The position numbers were made by a program, and so were the translations under genes. 64,000 bases of DNA from CAVXHQ01 sp963789535. Its GTDB lineage: Bacteria > Pseudomonadota > Alphaproteobacteria > Rhodobacterales > Rhodobacteraceae. Below, piece by piece: positions 8,741 to 16,925 of the stretch; positions within the stretch are counted from its first letter, which is position 1; every line of letters begins with the position of its first letter. Where the stretch lies: contig CAWBKU010000003.1 of the NCBI GenBank assembly GCA_963789535.1, positions 248,001 through 312,000 on the forward strand. The letters are read 5' to 3'. The notes under the pieces are model-generated. The model was given only the letters and a program-made list of their open reading frames with translations, did no database searches and was not told the DNA's origin.

Positions 8741-9462
8741 CGTCTCGTTCTCCTGTGACCCACACTGCGGGCAGCGGTCCAGCCGCATCGCTTCTGACAC
8801 CGCGACGGCGGCACCAACCCAATGTGGCACACACGTCACGGACTGCCCCGAACCCGGGGCGACCCTGCATATATCCGCTGTTGTGGAGCGCTCTGCACCC
8901 CATGTTGCAGACTGAATTCTCGGATGCCCCGCACAGGGAGACATCGACCGACCACCCCCCGATGGCCGCCGTCCGTTCTGGACCTCTTCTGAATAGAGAC
9001 AAGACTGCCGCAAAAAAAGGGAAAACTGTCGCCGCACTCCCCGCCAAGCACCCGTGCCGACACCGGAAAAGCCGCAGTGGCGTCAGGCGGGCGGCACTGC
9101 CGAGAGGGCGATTGTTTCGAATTTCGGCGACGTTTGCGGCGGAAAATACCGCAAATGCCCCTCCCGGGCCATCGGGGCGCCAAATCGGGGTCGAAGGACC
9201 CGCTGCCCGTTCACGATTCCGAAACAACGGGTCGTGCTGCATTTGTGGTCGGATCATGGCGGACCAAAGGCACCGGCATCGGCGTAAGGGCGCCGGAACG
9301 TGACCAATGCGACCTCCGTTTACGAACTGTTCACACCCGGCGATCAAACACAGCCCGAATCGGACGAGCCGTCGTGGCGCGTCGGCAAATCATGGCCCCG
9401 ATATGGCGGAGAAGCGGACTTTGCGCCGGAATTTCGCGCGCCGTGGCTTTGCGGTCGGGCCG
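8741..9462. other. Long gap without a gene, upstream of the RTX gene
   Basis: Roughly 720 bases between the RTX start and tRNA-Leu hold no convincing gene. The open frames here lack ribosome binding sites, have unnatural composition and resemble nothing I know. The region is visibly less GC-rich than its surroundings around 9000-9030 and 9130-9160 and contains the inverted repeat described at 9133-9155. It presumably carries the promoter and control region of the RTX gene. Confidence 0.6.
9133..9155. promoter_or_regulatory. Perfect 7-bp inverted repeat, candidate operator
   Basis: TTTGCGG, nine bases, CCGCAAA form a perfect dyad with an AT-rich centre. It has the geometry of a dimeric regulator site. 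It lies about 390 bases upstream of the RTX start and about 310 bases downstream of the tRNA-Leu 5' end side. No regulator can be named. Confidence 0.35.
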
Positions 9463-9548
9463 TGGTGCCGGTGAAGAGACTCGAACTCTTACGATGTTGC
9501 CATCGGGGGATTTTGAATCCCCTGCGTCTACCATTCCGCCACACCGGC
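9463..9548 (-). tRNA. tRNA-Leu (anticodon CAA)
   Basis: The minus strand folds as an 86-nt class II tRNA including an encoded CCA end. The acceptor stem is GCCGGTG pairing with CACCGGC. The anticodon stem is GGGGA/TCCCC with loop TTCAAAA, which places CAA at positions 34-36. A long variable arm (GATGGCAACATC) and the GTTCGAGTC T-arm are present. The long variable arm and anticodon identify leucine (codon UUG). Confidence 0.95.
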
Positions 9549-9617
9549 AGGTGGGCTCGCGTCGTCGCGCCAACCCTCTAGCGGCGCCCCGGTGCAGCGT
9601 CAACGGCGCCCGCGACC

Positions 9618-10487
9618 CTAGAGGGTGCGTGCCGCGAACGTGTCGCACTGGCCGATATCGCCGCTCCCGTAGCCGCGCTGGAACCAGCGTTGCCGCTGCT
9701 CGGACGTGCCGTGGGTAAAGCTGTCGGGCCGCACCGCCTGTCCCGCCTCGCGTTGCAGCGTGTCGTCGCCGATCCGGGCGGCGGCGTTCATCGCCTCGGC
9801 GATGTCGCCCGGCTCGATCGAGCCGAACCGCGCCCCCGCCGCCTGCGCCCAGACGCCCGAAAGGCAATCGGCCTGCAATTCGATCATGACGGAAATCTCG
9901 TTGGACCGGGCCTCGCCTGCCCGGCTCCGCTCGCGGTTCGCTGTCTCGAGGATGCCAAGCTCGTCCTGCACGTGATGCGCCACCTCGTGGGCGACGACAT
10001 AGGCCGCCGCGAAATCGCCACCCGCGCCCAACTGACGCTCGAGGGTGACGAAGAAATCGGTGTCGAGGTAGACCTTCTGATCCACCGGGCAATAGAACGG
10101 CCCGGTCTGCGCGCTCGCCCCGCCGCAGGGGGACTGGGTGGCGCCGGTGAACAGCACCAGCGTGACCGGGCGGTAGGTCTGGTTGAGGTCGGAGCGAAAG
10201 ATGTCGGCCCAGACTTCTTCGGTATCGGCCAGCGTCACGCCGACGAATGCGCCCATCTCGCGGTCCTGCGCCGTCAGCTCTCGCGGGGTGCCGGTCTGGG
10301 GCGCTCCGCCCTGCCCGTCGAGCAATGGCGTGAGGTCGACCCCGAGGAAATAGCCGACCACGACGATCGCGATGATCCCGAGGCCGCCACCGCCGACCGC
10401 CGCGCTACCGCCACGCCGCGCGCCGCGACTGCCGGTACTGCGGCGGTCCTCGATGTTCCGGCTGGTCCGGCGTCCTTGCCATTTCAT
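9618..10487 (-). CDS. ypfJ: Neutral zinc metallopeptidase, YpfJ family
   Basis: A 289-residue protein with a single N-terminal membrane anchor (residues about 36-50, GLGIIAIVVVGYFLGV) followed by a periplasmic zinc-peptidase domain. HEVAHH at residues 167-172 is the HExxH zinc site, and the downstream ELQADC segment supplies the further acidic ligand typical of YpfJ. The N-terminal MKWQGRRTSRNIEDRR is the conserved start of this family, which fixes the ATG at 10487; the open frame upstream is spurious. Substrates of the family are not known. It is divergent from the YqaA-like gene, with a short shared promoter region between 10488 and 10610. Confidence 0.88.
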   Translation of the reverse strand: MKWQGRRTSRNIEDRRSTGSRGARRGGSAAVGGGGLGIIAIVVVGYFLGVDLTPLLDGQGGAPQTGTPRELTAQDREMGAFVGVTLADTEEVWADIFRSDLNQTYRPVTLVLFTGATQSPCGGASAQTGPFYCPVDQKVYLDTDFFVTLERQLGAGGDFAAAYVVAHEVAHHVQDELGILETANRERSRAGEARSNEISVMIELQADCLSGVWAQAAGARFGSIEPGDIAEAMNAAARIGDDTLQREAGQAVRPDSFTHGTSEQRQRWFQRGYGSGDIGQCDTFAARTL

Positions 10488-10610
10488 CGCATGTCCTCTC
10501 CCGCACGGTTCGACCCGGCCGTCGTCGCCCAATCCATGGTTGACCATAATGGTTGCGCGTGGCCTATGGGCAAGAGCTATGTCACGCCCTCCTCCCCCTA
10601 CCCCGCGCCG

Positions 10611-11189
10611 ATGATCCGGCGTCTGTATGACTGGACGCTGTCGCTGGCGGCCTCGCCGCACGCCCTCTGGGCGCTGGCGACGGTTGCCTTCGTCGAATCG
10701 TCGTTCTTTCCGATCCCGCCCGATGTGCTGATGATCCCGATGATCCTCGCGGCGCGGCGCCGCGCGTTCCTGATCGCGGCGGTGGCGACGCTGGCCTCGG
10801 TGCTCGGCGGTCTTCTGGGCTATTACATCGGGGCCGTCCTCATGGAGTCCGTCGGCCAGCCGATCTTCGACTTCTACGGCAAGGCAGAGGCGGTGGACGG
10901 CTTCAATCAACGGTTCGGCGACTATGGCGCCTGGGCCGTCCTGATCGCGGGCATCACGCCGTTTCCGTTCAAGGTCATCACCATCATGTCGGGCGCCACG
11001 GGGCTGTCCCTGCCGGTATTCGTCGTGGCCTCCGTCGTCGCCCGCGCCCTGCGGTTCTTCATCGTGGCGGCCCTCCTGTGGCGCTTCGGCGAACCGATCC
11101 GAACCTTCATCGAGCGCCGCCTCGGCCTCGTCTTCGCCGCCTTCTGCATCCTGCTGATCGGCAGCTTCTACATGGTGAAATTCCTATGA
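10611..11189 (+). CDS. YqaA/DedA-family membrane protein
   Basis: A 192-residue integral membrane protein with about five hydrophobic segments. ESSFFPIPPDVLMIPM near residue 30 and GITPFPFKVITIMSGATG near residue 115 are the characteristic re-entrant motifs of the DedA/SNARE-associated (VTT) superfamily, YqaA branch. Members are thought to act in lipid flipping or membrane homeostasis. I chose the ATG at 10611; another in-frame ATG at 10566 would add 15 residues without homology. Its TGA overlaps the dsbB start (ATGA), so the two genes are translationally coupled. Confidence 0.8.
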   Translation: MIRRLYDWTLSLAASPHALWALATVAFVESSFFPIPPDVLMIPMILAARRRAFLIAAVATLASVLGGLLGYYIGAVLMESVGQPIFDFYGKAEAVDGFNQRFGDYGAWAVLIAGITPFPFKVITIMSGATGLSLPVFVVASVVARALRFFIVAALLWRFGEPIRTFIERRLGLVFAAFCILLIGSFYMVKFL

Positions 11190-11641
11190 CCCGTCAAACT
11201 ATGATGCTTCTCGCCGCCCTCGGCTCGATCCTGCTGCTCGGCGGCGCCTTTGGTTTTCAGGCGCTCGGCTATGCGCCGTGCAAGATGTGCCTCTGGCAAC
11301 GCTGGCCCCATGCCGCCGCGATCCTGGTCGGCGGCGTCGCGCTGTTCGCGCCGTCCCGCCTGCTCGCCGCGCTCGGCGCGCTGGCGATGGCGATCACCTC
11401 CGGTATCGGCCTCTATCACACCGGCGTCGAGCGCGACTGGTGGGAGGGGCCGACCTCGTGCACCGGCAGCGGCGCCCTCACCGGCCTCACTGGCTCGGAC
11501 CTGCTGTCGGTCGACACCGCACCCGGCATCGTCATGTGCGACGAGGTCGCGTGGCAGTTCCTGACCCTGTCGATGGCGAGCTGGAACGCGCTCTTCTCCT
11601 TCGCCCTGATGCTGATCTGGCTGCGCGCCGCGCGCCGCTGA
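11186..11641 (+). CDS. dsbB: Disulfide bond formation protein B (DsbB family)
   Basis: A 151-residue inner membrane quinone reductase that reoxidises DsbA-type periplasmic thiol oxidases. Four hydrophobic helices are visible. The first periplasmic loop holds Cys32 and Cys35 in APCKMCLWQRW, and the second pair is Cys92 (TSCTGSG) and Cys118 (IVMCDEV), as expected for DsbB. The start codon overlaps the stop of the YqaA-like gene. No dsbA gene is in the window. Length is usual for alphaproteobacterial DsbB. Confidence 0.88.
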   Translation: MTRQTMMLLAALGSILLLGGAFGFQALGYAPCKMCLWQRWPHAAAILVGGVALFAPSRLLAALGALAMAITSGIGLYHTGVERDWWEGPTSCTGSGALTGLTGSDLLSVDTAPGIVMCDEVAWQFLTLSMASWNALFSFALMLIWLRAARR

Positions 11642-11658
11642 CCCACAGAGGAAACCGC

Positions 11659-12594
11659 ATGACCGACACCCCGCAAACCATCGTCCTCGTCGGCGCACCC
11701 GTCGATTGCGGCAAGTACACGCGCGGCTGCCTGATGGGGCCGGACGCCTATCGCACCGCAGGTCTGTCCGAAACGTTGACCTCGCTCGGATACACGGTCG
11801 AGGACACCGGCAACGTCGTCCCCGATCCGGTGGCGCCGATCCCGCACGCCAATGCGGCGCTCCACAAGCTCGAGGAGACGGTCGGCTGGACCGCGGCCCT
11901 CGCGCGTGCCGCCCGCGACGCGGCGCCGCGCGGCACGCCGATCTTTCTGGGCGGCGACCACGCCCTTGCCGCGGGCACCGTTTCGGGCATGGCGGCCCAC
12001 GCGAGGGGCCTCGGCCGCCCGCTCTTCGTCCTCTGGCTGGATGCACACACCGATTTTCACACGCCCGACACGACGAGTTCGGGCAACCTGCACGGCACCC
12101 CCGTCGCCTACATCACCGGCCGCGCCGGGTTCGACGCCTTTCCACCGCTCGTGGCGGCCGTCGCGCCCGAAAACATCTGCATGATCGGCCTGCGCTCGGT
12201 CGACGGCGCCGAACGCGCGGCAATCGAGAGCACCGCGATCACCCTCGTCGACATGCGCCAGATCGACGAGGACGGCATCGCCAAGCCGCTCGCCGCCTTT
12301 CTCGACCGGGTGGCGGCGGCGAACGGCCTGCTGCACGTTTCGCTCGACGTCGACTTCCTCGACCCCGCCATTGCCCCCGCGGTCGGCACCACCGTTCCGG
12401 GCGGCGCCACCGTGCGCGAGGCGCATCTGGCGATGGAGATGCTGTCGGACGCCGGCTGCGTCTGCTCGCTCGATCTGGTGGAACTGAACCCGTTCCTCGA
12501 CGACCGGGGGCGGACCGCGAACCTGATGGTGGATCTGGCCGCCTCGCTGTTCGGTCGGCGCATCTTCGACCGGCGGACGCAAAGCCGTCACTGA
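11659..12594 (+). CDS. rocF: Arginase (ureohydrolase family)
   Basis: A 311-residue manganese enzyme hydrolysing arginine to ornithine and urea. The binuclear metal site is complete: GGDHALAAG (His101), LDAHTDFH (Asp128, His130, Asp132) and SLDVDFLDP (Asp230, Asp232). The SGNLHGTPVA substrate loop and the PAIAPAVGTTVPGG segment favour arginase over agmatinase. The ATG at 11659 follows AGAGGAAA and lies 17 bases after dsbB, so it may share that transcript. A GC-rich hairpin without a U-tract (12638-12654) follows the gene. Ornithine-pathway genes are not adjacent. Confidence 0.88.
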   Translation: MTDTPQTIVLVGAPVDCGKYTRGCLMGPDAYRTAGLSETLTSLGYTVEDTGNVVPDPVAPIPHANAALHKLEETVGWTAALARAARDAAPRGTPIFLGGDHALAAGTVSGMAAHARGLGRPLFVLWLDAHTDFHTPDTTSSGNLHGTPVAYITGRAGFDAFPPLVAAVAPENICMIGLRSVDGAERAAIESTAITLVDMRQIDEDGIAKPLAAFLDRVAAANGLLHVSLDVDFLDPAIAPAVGTTVPGGATVREAHLAMEMLSDAGCVCSLDLVELNPFLDDRGRTANLMVDLAASLFGRRIFDRRTQSRH

Positions 12595-12709
12595 GATACT
12601 CCCGCCCGTCGTCGCAGCGCTCCTCCGGTTGGGCCGGGCGCCGCTGCGCGGCGCAAGGGAAGGAAGGAAGATGAGTATTTGGGGACAAAAGTAACAGGGG
12701 CGCGGTTCT

Positions 12710-13003
12710 TCAATGGTAGCGGAACTCGCCAATGACGTTGCGCCATGACCCCGGCGAGATCATCTTGCGGTGCACGAAGCGGACCGAGTGGAGCGGGCCC
12801 TCGATCGCGTCCTGCCAATATTCGATGAAACCGAACAGGCGGGGGTGGTCAGGGGCGAGGTCGTAGTCCTGCCAGACGAAGGTGTTCAGTACCGACCGGT
12901 GGTCCGGCATCCGGTAGAAGAATTCCGCCGTGGTCAGGCCGTAGCCCTTCAGCATGAGCTCGGTCTCGCTCGGGGGTGTGCGTTCCGGAGAGGGGGGGGT
13001 CAT
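12710..13003 (-). CDS. usg: Usg family protein
   Basis: A 97-residue small soluble protein of the Usg family, named from its place next to tryptophan genes in some alphaproteobacteria and of unknown function. The core LMLKGYGLTTAEFFYRMPDH followed by FVWQDYDLAPDHPRL and GPLHSVRFVH is strongly diagnostic. Here it stands alone on the minus strand between arginase and gyrA, without trp genes. The ATG at 13003 follows a GGAGGCGACATG context (rc of 13001-13012), an acceptable ribosome site. Confidence 0.85.
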   Translation of the reverse strand: MTPPSPERTPPSETELMLKGYGLTTAEFFYRMPDHRSVLNTFVWQDYDLAPDHPRLFGFIEYWQDAIEGPLHSVRFVHRKMISPGSWRNVIGEFRYH

Positions 13004-13214
13004 GTCGCCTCCTTGTGGCCCTGCGGGTGTCTACCTCTCCGCCATCCCAGCACATCCGCGTTAACTGTCAATGAAAACAGTCTGGTAGCACTCGGGTGAG
13101 GCGGCTGCCAGTGGCGGCGGTGCCACGCCTGCCTTGCGCCATTGCCCCCCACCTCTCGCGTCTGCTATAGAGGCGCCAACAAGATGTAGCAGCGACGAAC
13201 GGACAGGCAGCCAC

Positions 13215-15980
13215 GTGAACGACACGCCGGAACCCCCTGAGAACGATGACGAAAACGGCGATACGCCGCGCCCGCGGATGCCGCACGACGGCCCGCAGAT
13301 CGACATCGTCGACGAGATGCGCGTGTCCTACCTCGACTACGCGATGTCCGTTATCGTCAGCCGCGCGATCCCGGATCTGCGCGACGGCCTGAAACCCGTG
13401 CACCGGCGCATCATCTACGCGATGAACGAGAGCGGCAATACGCCCGACAAGAGCTATCGCAAATCGGCGCGCCCGGTCGGCGACGTGATGGGCAAATATC
13501 ACCCGCATGGCGACTCTGCGATCTATGACGCGCTCGTGCGGATGGCGCAGGATTTTTCCATGTCGCTGCCGCTGCTCGACGGTCAGGGCAACTTCGGCTC
13601 GATGGACGGCGATAACGCCGCGGCCATGCGCTATACCGAGGTGCGGATGGACAAGCCTGCGGCCTTCCTCGTGGCCGACATCGACAAGGATACAGTCGAT
13701 TTCAAGGACAATTACGACGGCAAGGACCGCGAACCGACGGTCCTGCCCGCGCGGTTCCCGAACATGCTCGTCAACGGTGCGGGCGGTATCGCCGTCGGCA
13801 TGGCAACCAACATCCCGCCCCACAACCTTGGCGAGGTGATCGACGCGACGCTGGCGCTGATCGGCGATCCCGACCTCACGTCCGAGGACCTCATCGCCTA
13901 TGTCCCCGGACCGGATTTCCCGACCGGGGCAATCATGCTCGGCCGGTCCGGCGCACGAAAGGCCTATCTCGAGGGACGCGGCTCGGTCGTGATCCGCTCG
14001 AAGACCCACGTCGAGGAACTGCGCAAGGACCGCCTCGCGATCATCATCGACGAGATCCCCTATCAGGTGAACAAATCCGCGATGATCGACAAGATCGCCG
14101 AGGCGGCCCGCGAAAAGCGGATCGAAGGCATCGCCCACGTGCAGGACGAGAGCGACCGCAACGGTGTGCGCGTCGTCATCGAATTGAAACGGGATGCTAC
14201 CGCCGAAGTCGTCCTGAACCAGCTCTTCCGGTTCACGCCCATGCAGACGTCGTTCGGCTGCAACATGCTCGCGCTCAATGGCGGCAAGCCGGAGCAGTTG
14301 ACCCTGCGCTCCTTCCTTACCAATTTCATCGACTTCCGCGAAGAAGTCGTCGCCCGCCGTACCGCGTTCGAGCTGCGCCGAGCGCGCGAGCGGAGCCATG
14401 TGCTCTGCGGTCTCGCCGTCGCCGTCAGCAACGTCGACGAGGTGGTGCGGACGATCCGCGCCTCGGCCGATGCGGGCGAGGCGCGGAGCAAACTCATGGA
14501 ACGGCGCTGGCCCGCGCAGGATATCCTCGAATACATCAAGCTGATCGACGATCCGACGCATACCGCCAACGACGACGGCACCTACAACCTGTCCGAGATC
14601 CAGGCCCGAGCCATCCTCGAGCTGCGGCTGCAACGGCTGACGCAACTCGGCGTCAAGGAAGTGACCGACGAGTTGCAGGATCTCGCGGCCAAAATCCGCG
14701 ACTACCTCGATATCCTCGGCAGCCGCGAACGTATCCTCCAGATCATCCGCGACGAACTGACCGAGATCAAACAGCTCTTTGCCGTGCCCCGCCGCACCGA
14801 GATCGTCGACTGGGCCGGTGACGCCGACGACGAAGACCTGATCGAGCGCGAGGACATGGTCGTCACCGTCACCGCGGGCGGCTATATCAAGCGCACACCG
14901 CTGGCCGAATTCCGCGCGCAGCGGCGCGGCGGCAAGGGCGTGGGCTCGATGGCGACGAAGGAAGAGGACATCGTCACGACGCTGTTCGTCGCCAACACCC
15001 ACACGCAACTGCTGTTCTTCACCACCGACGGCATGGTCTATAAGCTCAAATGCTGGCGCCTGCCGCAGGGGTCGCGCACCGCCAAGGGCAAGGCGATCGT
15101 CAACATCCTGCCGATCCCCGGCGGCGTCTCGATCGCCGCGATCATGCCCGTCGACCGCCCCGAGGACGAGTGGGCGGACCTTCAGATCGTGTTCGCGACC
15201 TCTGCCGGGACCGTCCGCCGCAACGCCCTGTCCGATTTCACCAACGTCATGCGCAACGGCAAGATCGCGATGAAGTTCGAGGATGAGGACGCGGGCGTCA
15301 CCCTGATCAACGCCCGCATCGCGAGCCACGACGACCATGTCATGCTGGTCACGAACTCGGGCCGGGCGATCCGCTTTCCGGCGACCGACGTGCGCGTCTT
15401 CAACAGCCGCGCCTCCCTCGGCGTGCGCGGCATCCGGCTCTCGGGCAGCGACCGCGTGGTGTCGATGTCCGTCATCCGCGCCTTCGAGGCCAGCCCCGAG
15501 GAGCGGGCCGCCTACCTCAAGATGCGGCGCGCTGTCGCAGGTCTGACCGACGAGCCCGAAACCGACGAGGACGACGACGCGGTGCCGGGCGCCATCTCGC
15601 CCGAGCGCTACGCCGAAATGTCGGCGGCCGAGAACCTGATTCTGACGATCACCGCCAAGGGGTCCGGCAAGCTCTCGTCGAGCCATGATTACCCCGTGCG
15701 CGGTCGCGGCGGCATGGGCGTCGGTGCCATGGACCGCGCGATGCGCGGCGGCGCCATCGTCTCGTCGTTCCCGGTCGAGAACGGCGATCAGGTGATGCTC
15801 GTGACCTCGACCGGCCAGTCGATCCGCGTGCCGGTCGACGGCATCTCGTTCCGCTCGCGATCGGCGGGCGGGGTCAAGGTGTTCGACACGGGCCGCGGCG
15901 AAGAGGTCGTCTCCGTCGCCTGGATCGCGGAGGCAGAGGCAGAGGCAGAGGCCGACGACGGGGAAGCGCCGGACGCCTGA
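13215..15980 (+). CDS. gyrA: DNA gyrase subunit A
   Basis: A 921-residue type II topoisomerase subunit that introduces negative supercoils together with GyrB. Tyr140 in AAAMRYTEVRM is the DNA-cleaving tyrosine. The QRDR-equivalent segment HPHGDSAIYDALVRMAQ has Ser101 and Asp105, the quinolone-sensitive residues. QRRGGKG in the C-terminal domain is the GyrA box, which separates it from ParC. I chose the GTG at 13215 (reads MNDTPEPPEN); no ATG fits the conserved N-terminus, and GGACAGGCAG lies just upstream. The C-terminus ends in an acidic AEAEAEADDGEAPDA tail encoded by four near-perfect GAGGCA hexamers (15931-15955), a small slippage-prone repeat. Confidence 0.97.
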   Translation: MNDTPEPPENDDENGDTPRPRMPHDGPQIDIVDEMRVSYLDYAMSVIVSRAIPDLRDGLKPVHRRIIYAMNESGNTPDKSYRKSARPVGDVMGKYHPHGDSAIYDALVRMAQDFSMSLPLLDGQGNFGSMDGDNAAAMRYTEVRMDKPAAFLVADIDKDTVDFKDNYDGKDREPTVLPARFPNMLVNGAGGIAVGMATNIPPHNLGEVIDATLALIGDPDLTSEDLIAYVPGPDFPTGAIMLGRSGARKAYLEGRGSVVIRSKTHVEELRKDRLAIIIDEIPYQVNKSAMIDKIAEAAREKRIEGIAHVQDESDRNGVRVVIELKRDATAEVVLNQLFRFTPMQTSFGCNMLALNGGKPEQLTLRSFLTNFIDFREEVVARRTAFELRRARERSHVLCGLAVAVSNVDEVVRTIRASADAGEARSKLMERRWPAQDILEYIKLIDDPTHTANDDGTYNLSEIQARAILELRLQRLTQLGVKEVTDELQDLAAKIRDYLDILGSRERILQIIRDELTEIKQLFAVPRRTEIVDWAGDADDEDLIEREDMVVTVTAGGYIKRTPLAEFRAQRRGGKGVGSMATKEEDIVTTLFVANTHTQLLFFTTDGMVYKLKCWRLPQGSRTAKGKAIVNILPIPGGVSIAAIMPVDRPEDEWADLQIVFATSAGTVRRNALSDFTNVMRNGKIAMKFEDEDAGVTLINARIASHDDHVMLVTNSGRAIRFPATDVRVFNSRASLGVRGIRLSGSDRVVSMSVIRAFEASPEERAAYLKMRRAVAGLTDEPETDEDDDAVPGAISPERYAEMSAAENLILTITAKGSGKLSSSHDYPVRGRGGMGVGAMDRAMRGGAIVSSFPVENGDQVMLVTSTGQSIRVPVDGISFRSRSAGGVKVFDTGRGEEVVSVAWIAEAEAEAEADDGEAPDA

Positions 15981-16113
15981 CGGGCACCCCGATCACAGTT
16001 CCGCGCATTCACCCGGGCCCAGGCAATAAAGCTTGCGCGATGCGGCGCCACGCCGGTATCGTATCGCCAAGGGGCGCCACAGCCCCGTAGAAAAAGACAA
16101 ACGAGGCAGTAAC

Positions 16114-16869
16114 ATGATGAAATCCTTGGCCCTTTCGGCTGTGGCACTGGCCACGGTCGCAGCACCCGCTTTCGCGCAAAGCTTCGTCGGCGGCGAGGTG
16201 TCGCTCGGCTACTCCACCTTTACCGGCGACGTCGACGGCGATGCACTGAACCTGTCGGCCTCGGCCGAACTCGCCATCACCCGCGATTTCGGCATCCAGG
16301 CCGACCTCGGCTACACCGATTTCGGCGATATCGGCGCAGCAGACGGCACCGGTGCCGACGCCAATTCGGTCGCCCTGCACGTCATCTACAACCTCAGCGA
16401 CAGCGCCTCTGCGGGCCTCTTCTTCGGATACGAAAGCGGCACCTTCGACGACGGCACCACCGAGACCGAGGACGACACCACCTTCGTCGGCGTCGAGCTT
16501 GGCTATGAAGTGGGCGCCGTGAACTTCGAGTTCTACTATGCCAAGCCGCTGGACGAAATCATCGACAACGCAAGCTTTTACGGCATCTCGGGCGCCTACG
16601 ACATCAACGGCGCCTTTGCCGTCACCGCCGGCGCGGACCGCCTGACGACGGACGATTTCGTCGATCTGACGACCGTCGCGATCGGCGCGGAATACGCGGT
16701 CCTGCCCTATATCACGCTCGGCGCCGAGATCGGCAGCGCCAGCATCGACACCGGCGCCTCTTCGGACAGCGAGACGTTCGTCGGCCTTGGCGCCACCTTC
16801 ACCTTCGGCGCAGAGCGGGGCGCGACGTTCGACAGCCGCGGCCTGGCGCAGATGGTTCCCGGTTACTGA
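16114..16869 (+). CDS. Outer membrane beta-barrel protein (porin-like)
   Basis: A 251-residue precursor with a clear signal peptide (MMKSLALSAVALATVAAPAFA, cleavage before QSFVGG). The mature chain alternates short amphipathic strands with acidic turns, such as VGGEVSLGYSTFTG, LNLSASAELAITRDF and AIGAEYAVLPYITLGAEIGS, which fits a small outer membrane barrel of eight to twelve strands. No specific substrate motif is seen. ACGAGGCAG lies about nine bases before the ATG at 16114; a second ATG follows at once. It has its own terminator at 16873-16896, so it is probably monocistronic. Confidence 0.75.
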   Translation: MMKSLALSAVALATVAAPAFAQSFVGGEVSLGYSTFTGDVDGDALNLSASAELAITRDFGIQADLGYTDFGDIGAADGTGADANSVALHVIYNLSDSASAGLFFGYESGTFDDGTTETEDDTTFVGVELGYEVGAVNFEFYYAKPLDEIIDNASFYGISGAYDINGAFAVTAGADRLTTDDFVDLTTVAIGAEYAVLPYITLGAEIGSASIDTGASSDSETFVGLGATFTFGAERGATFDSRGLAQMVPGY

Positions 16870-16872
16870 CGA

Positions 16873-16896
16873 CCCCGCGCGGCGCGGGGGTTTCCT
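16873..16896 (+). terminator. Probable intrinsic terminator after the outer membrane protein gene
   Basis: CCCCGCG, loop CGG, CGCGGGG form a 7-bp GC stem followed by GTTTCCTT, four bases after the stop codon. The U-tract is short, so the call is moderate. Confidence 0.6.
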
Positions 16897-16925
16897 TCCC
16901 GCGTCGCACCTCCTAGATCGGACCC

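Noticed and set aside
4154..8758. 1534-codon open frame on the plus strand
   Set aside because: It is antisense to the RTX protein. The GC-biased 27-base repeats keep the opposite frame open; the translation has no family features and runs through two real plus-strand genes in another frame.
9300..9581. 93-codon plus-strand frame
   Set aside because: It runs through the tRNA-Leu gene in antisense and has no ribosome site.
13068..15686. 872-codon open frame opposite gyrA
   Set aside because: Shadow frame of gyrA; no ribosome site or recognisable domain.
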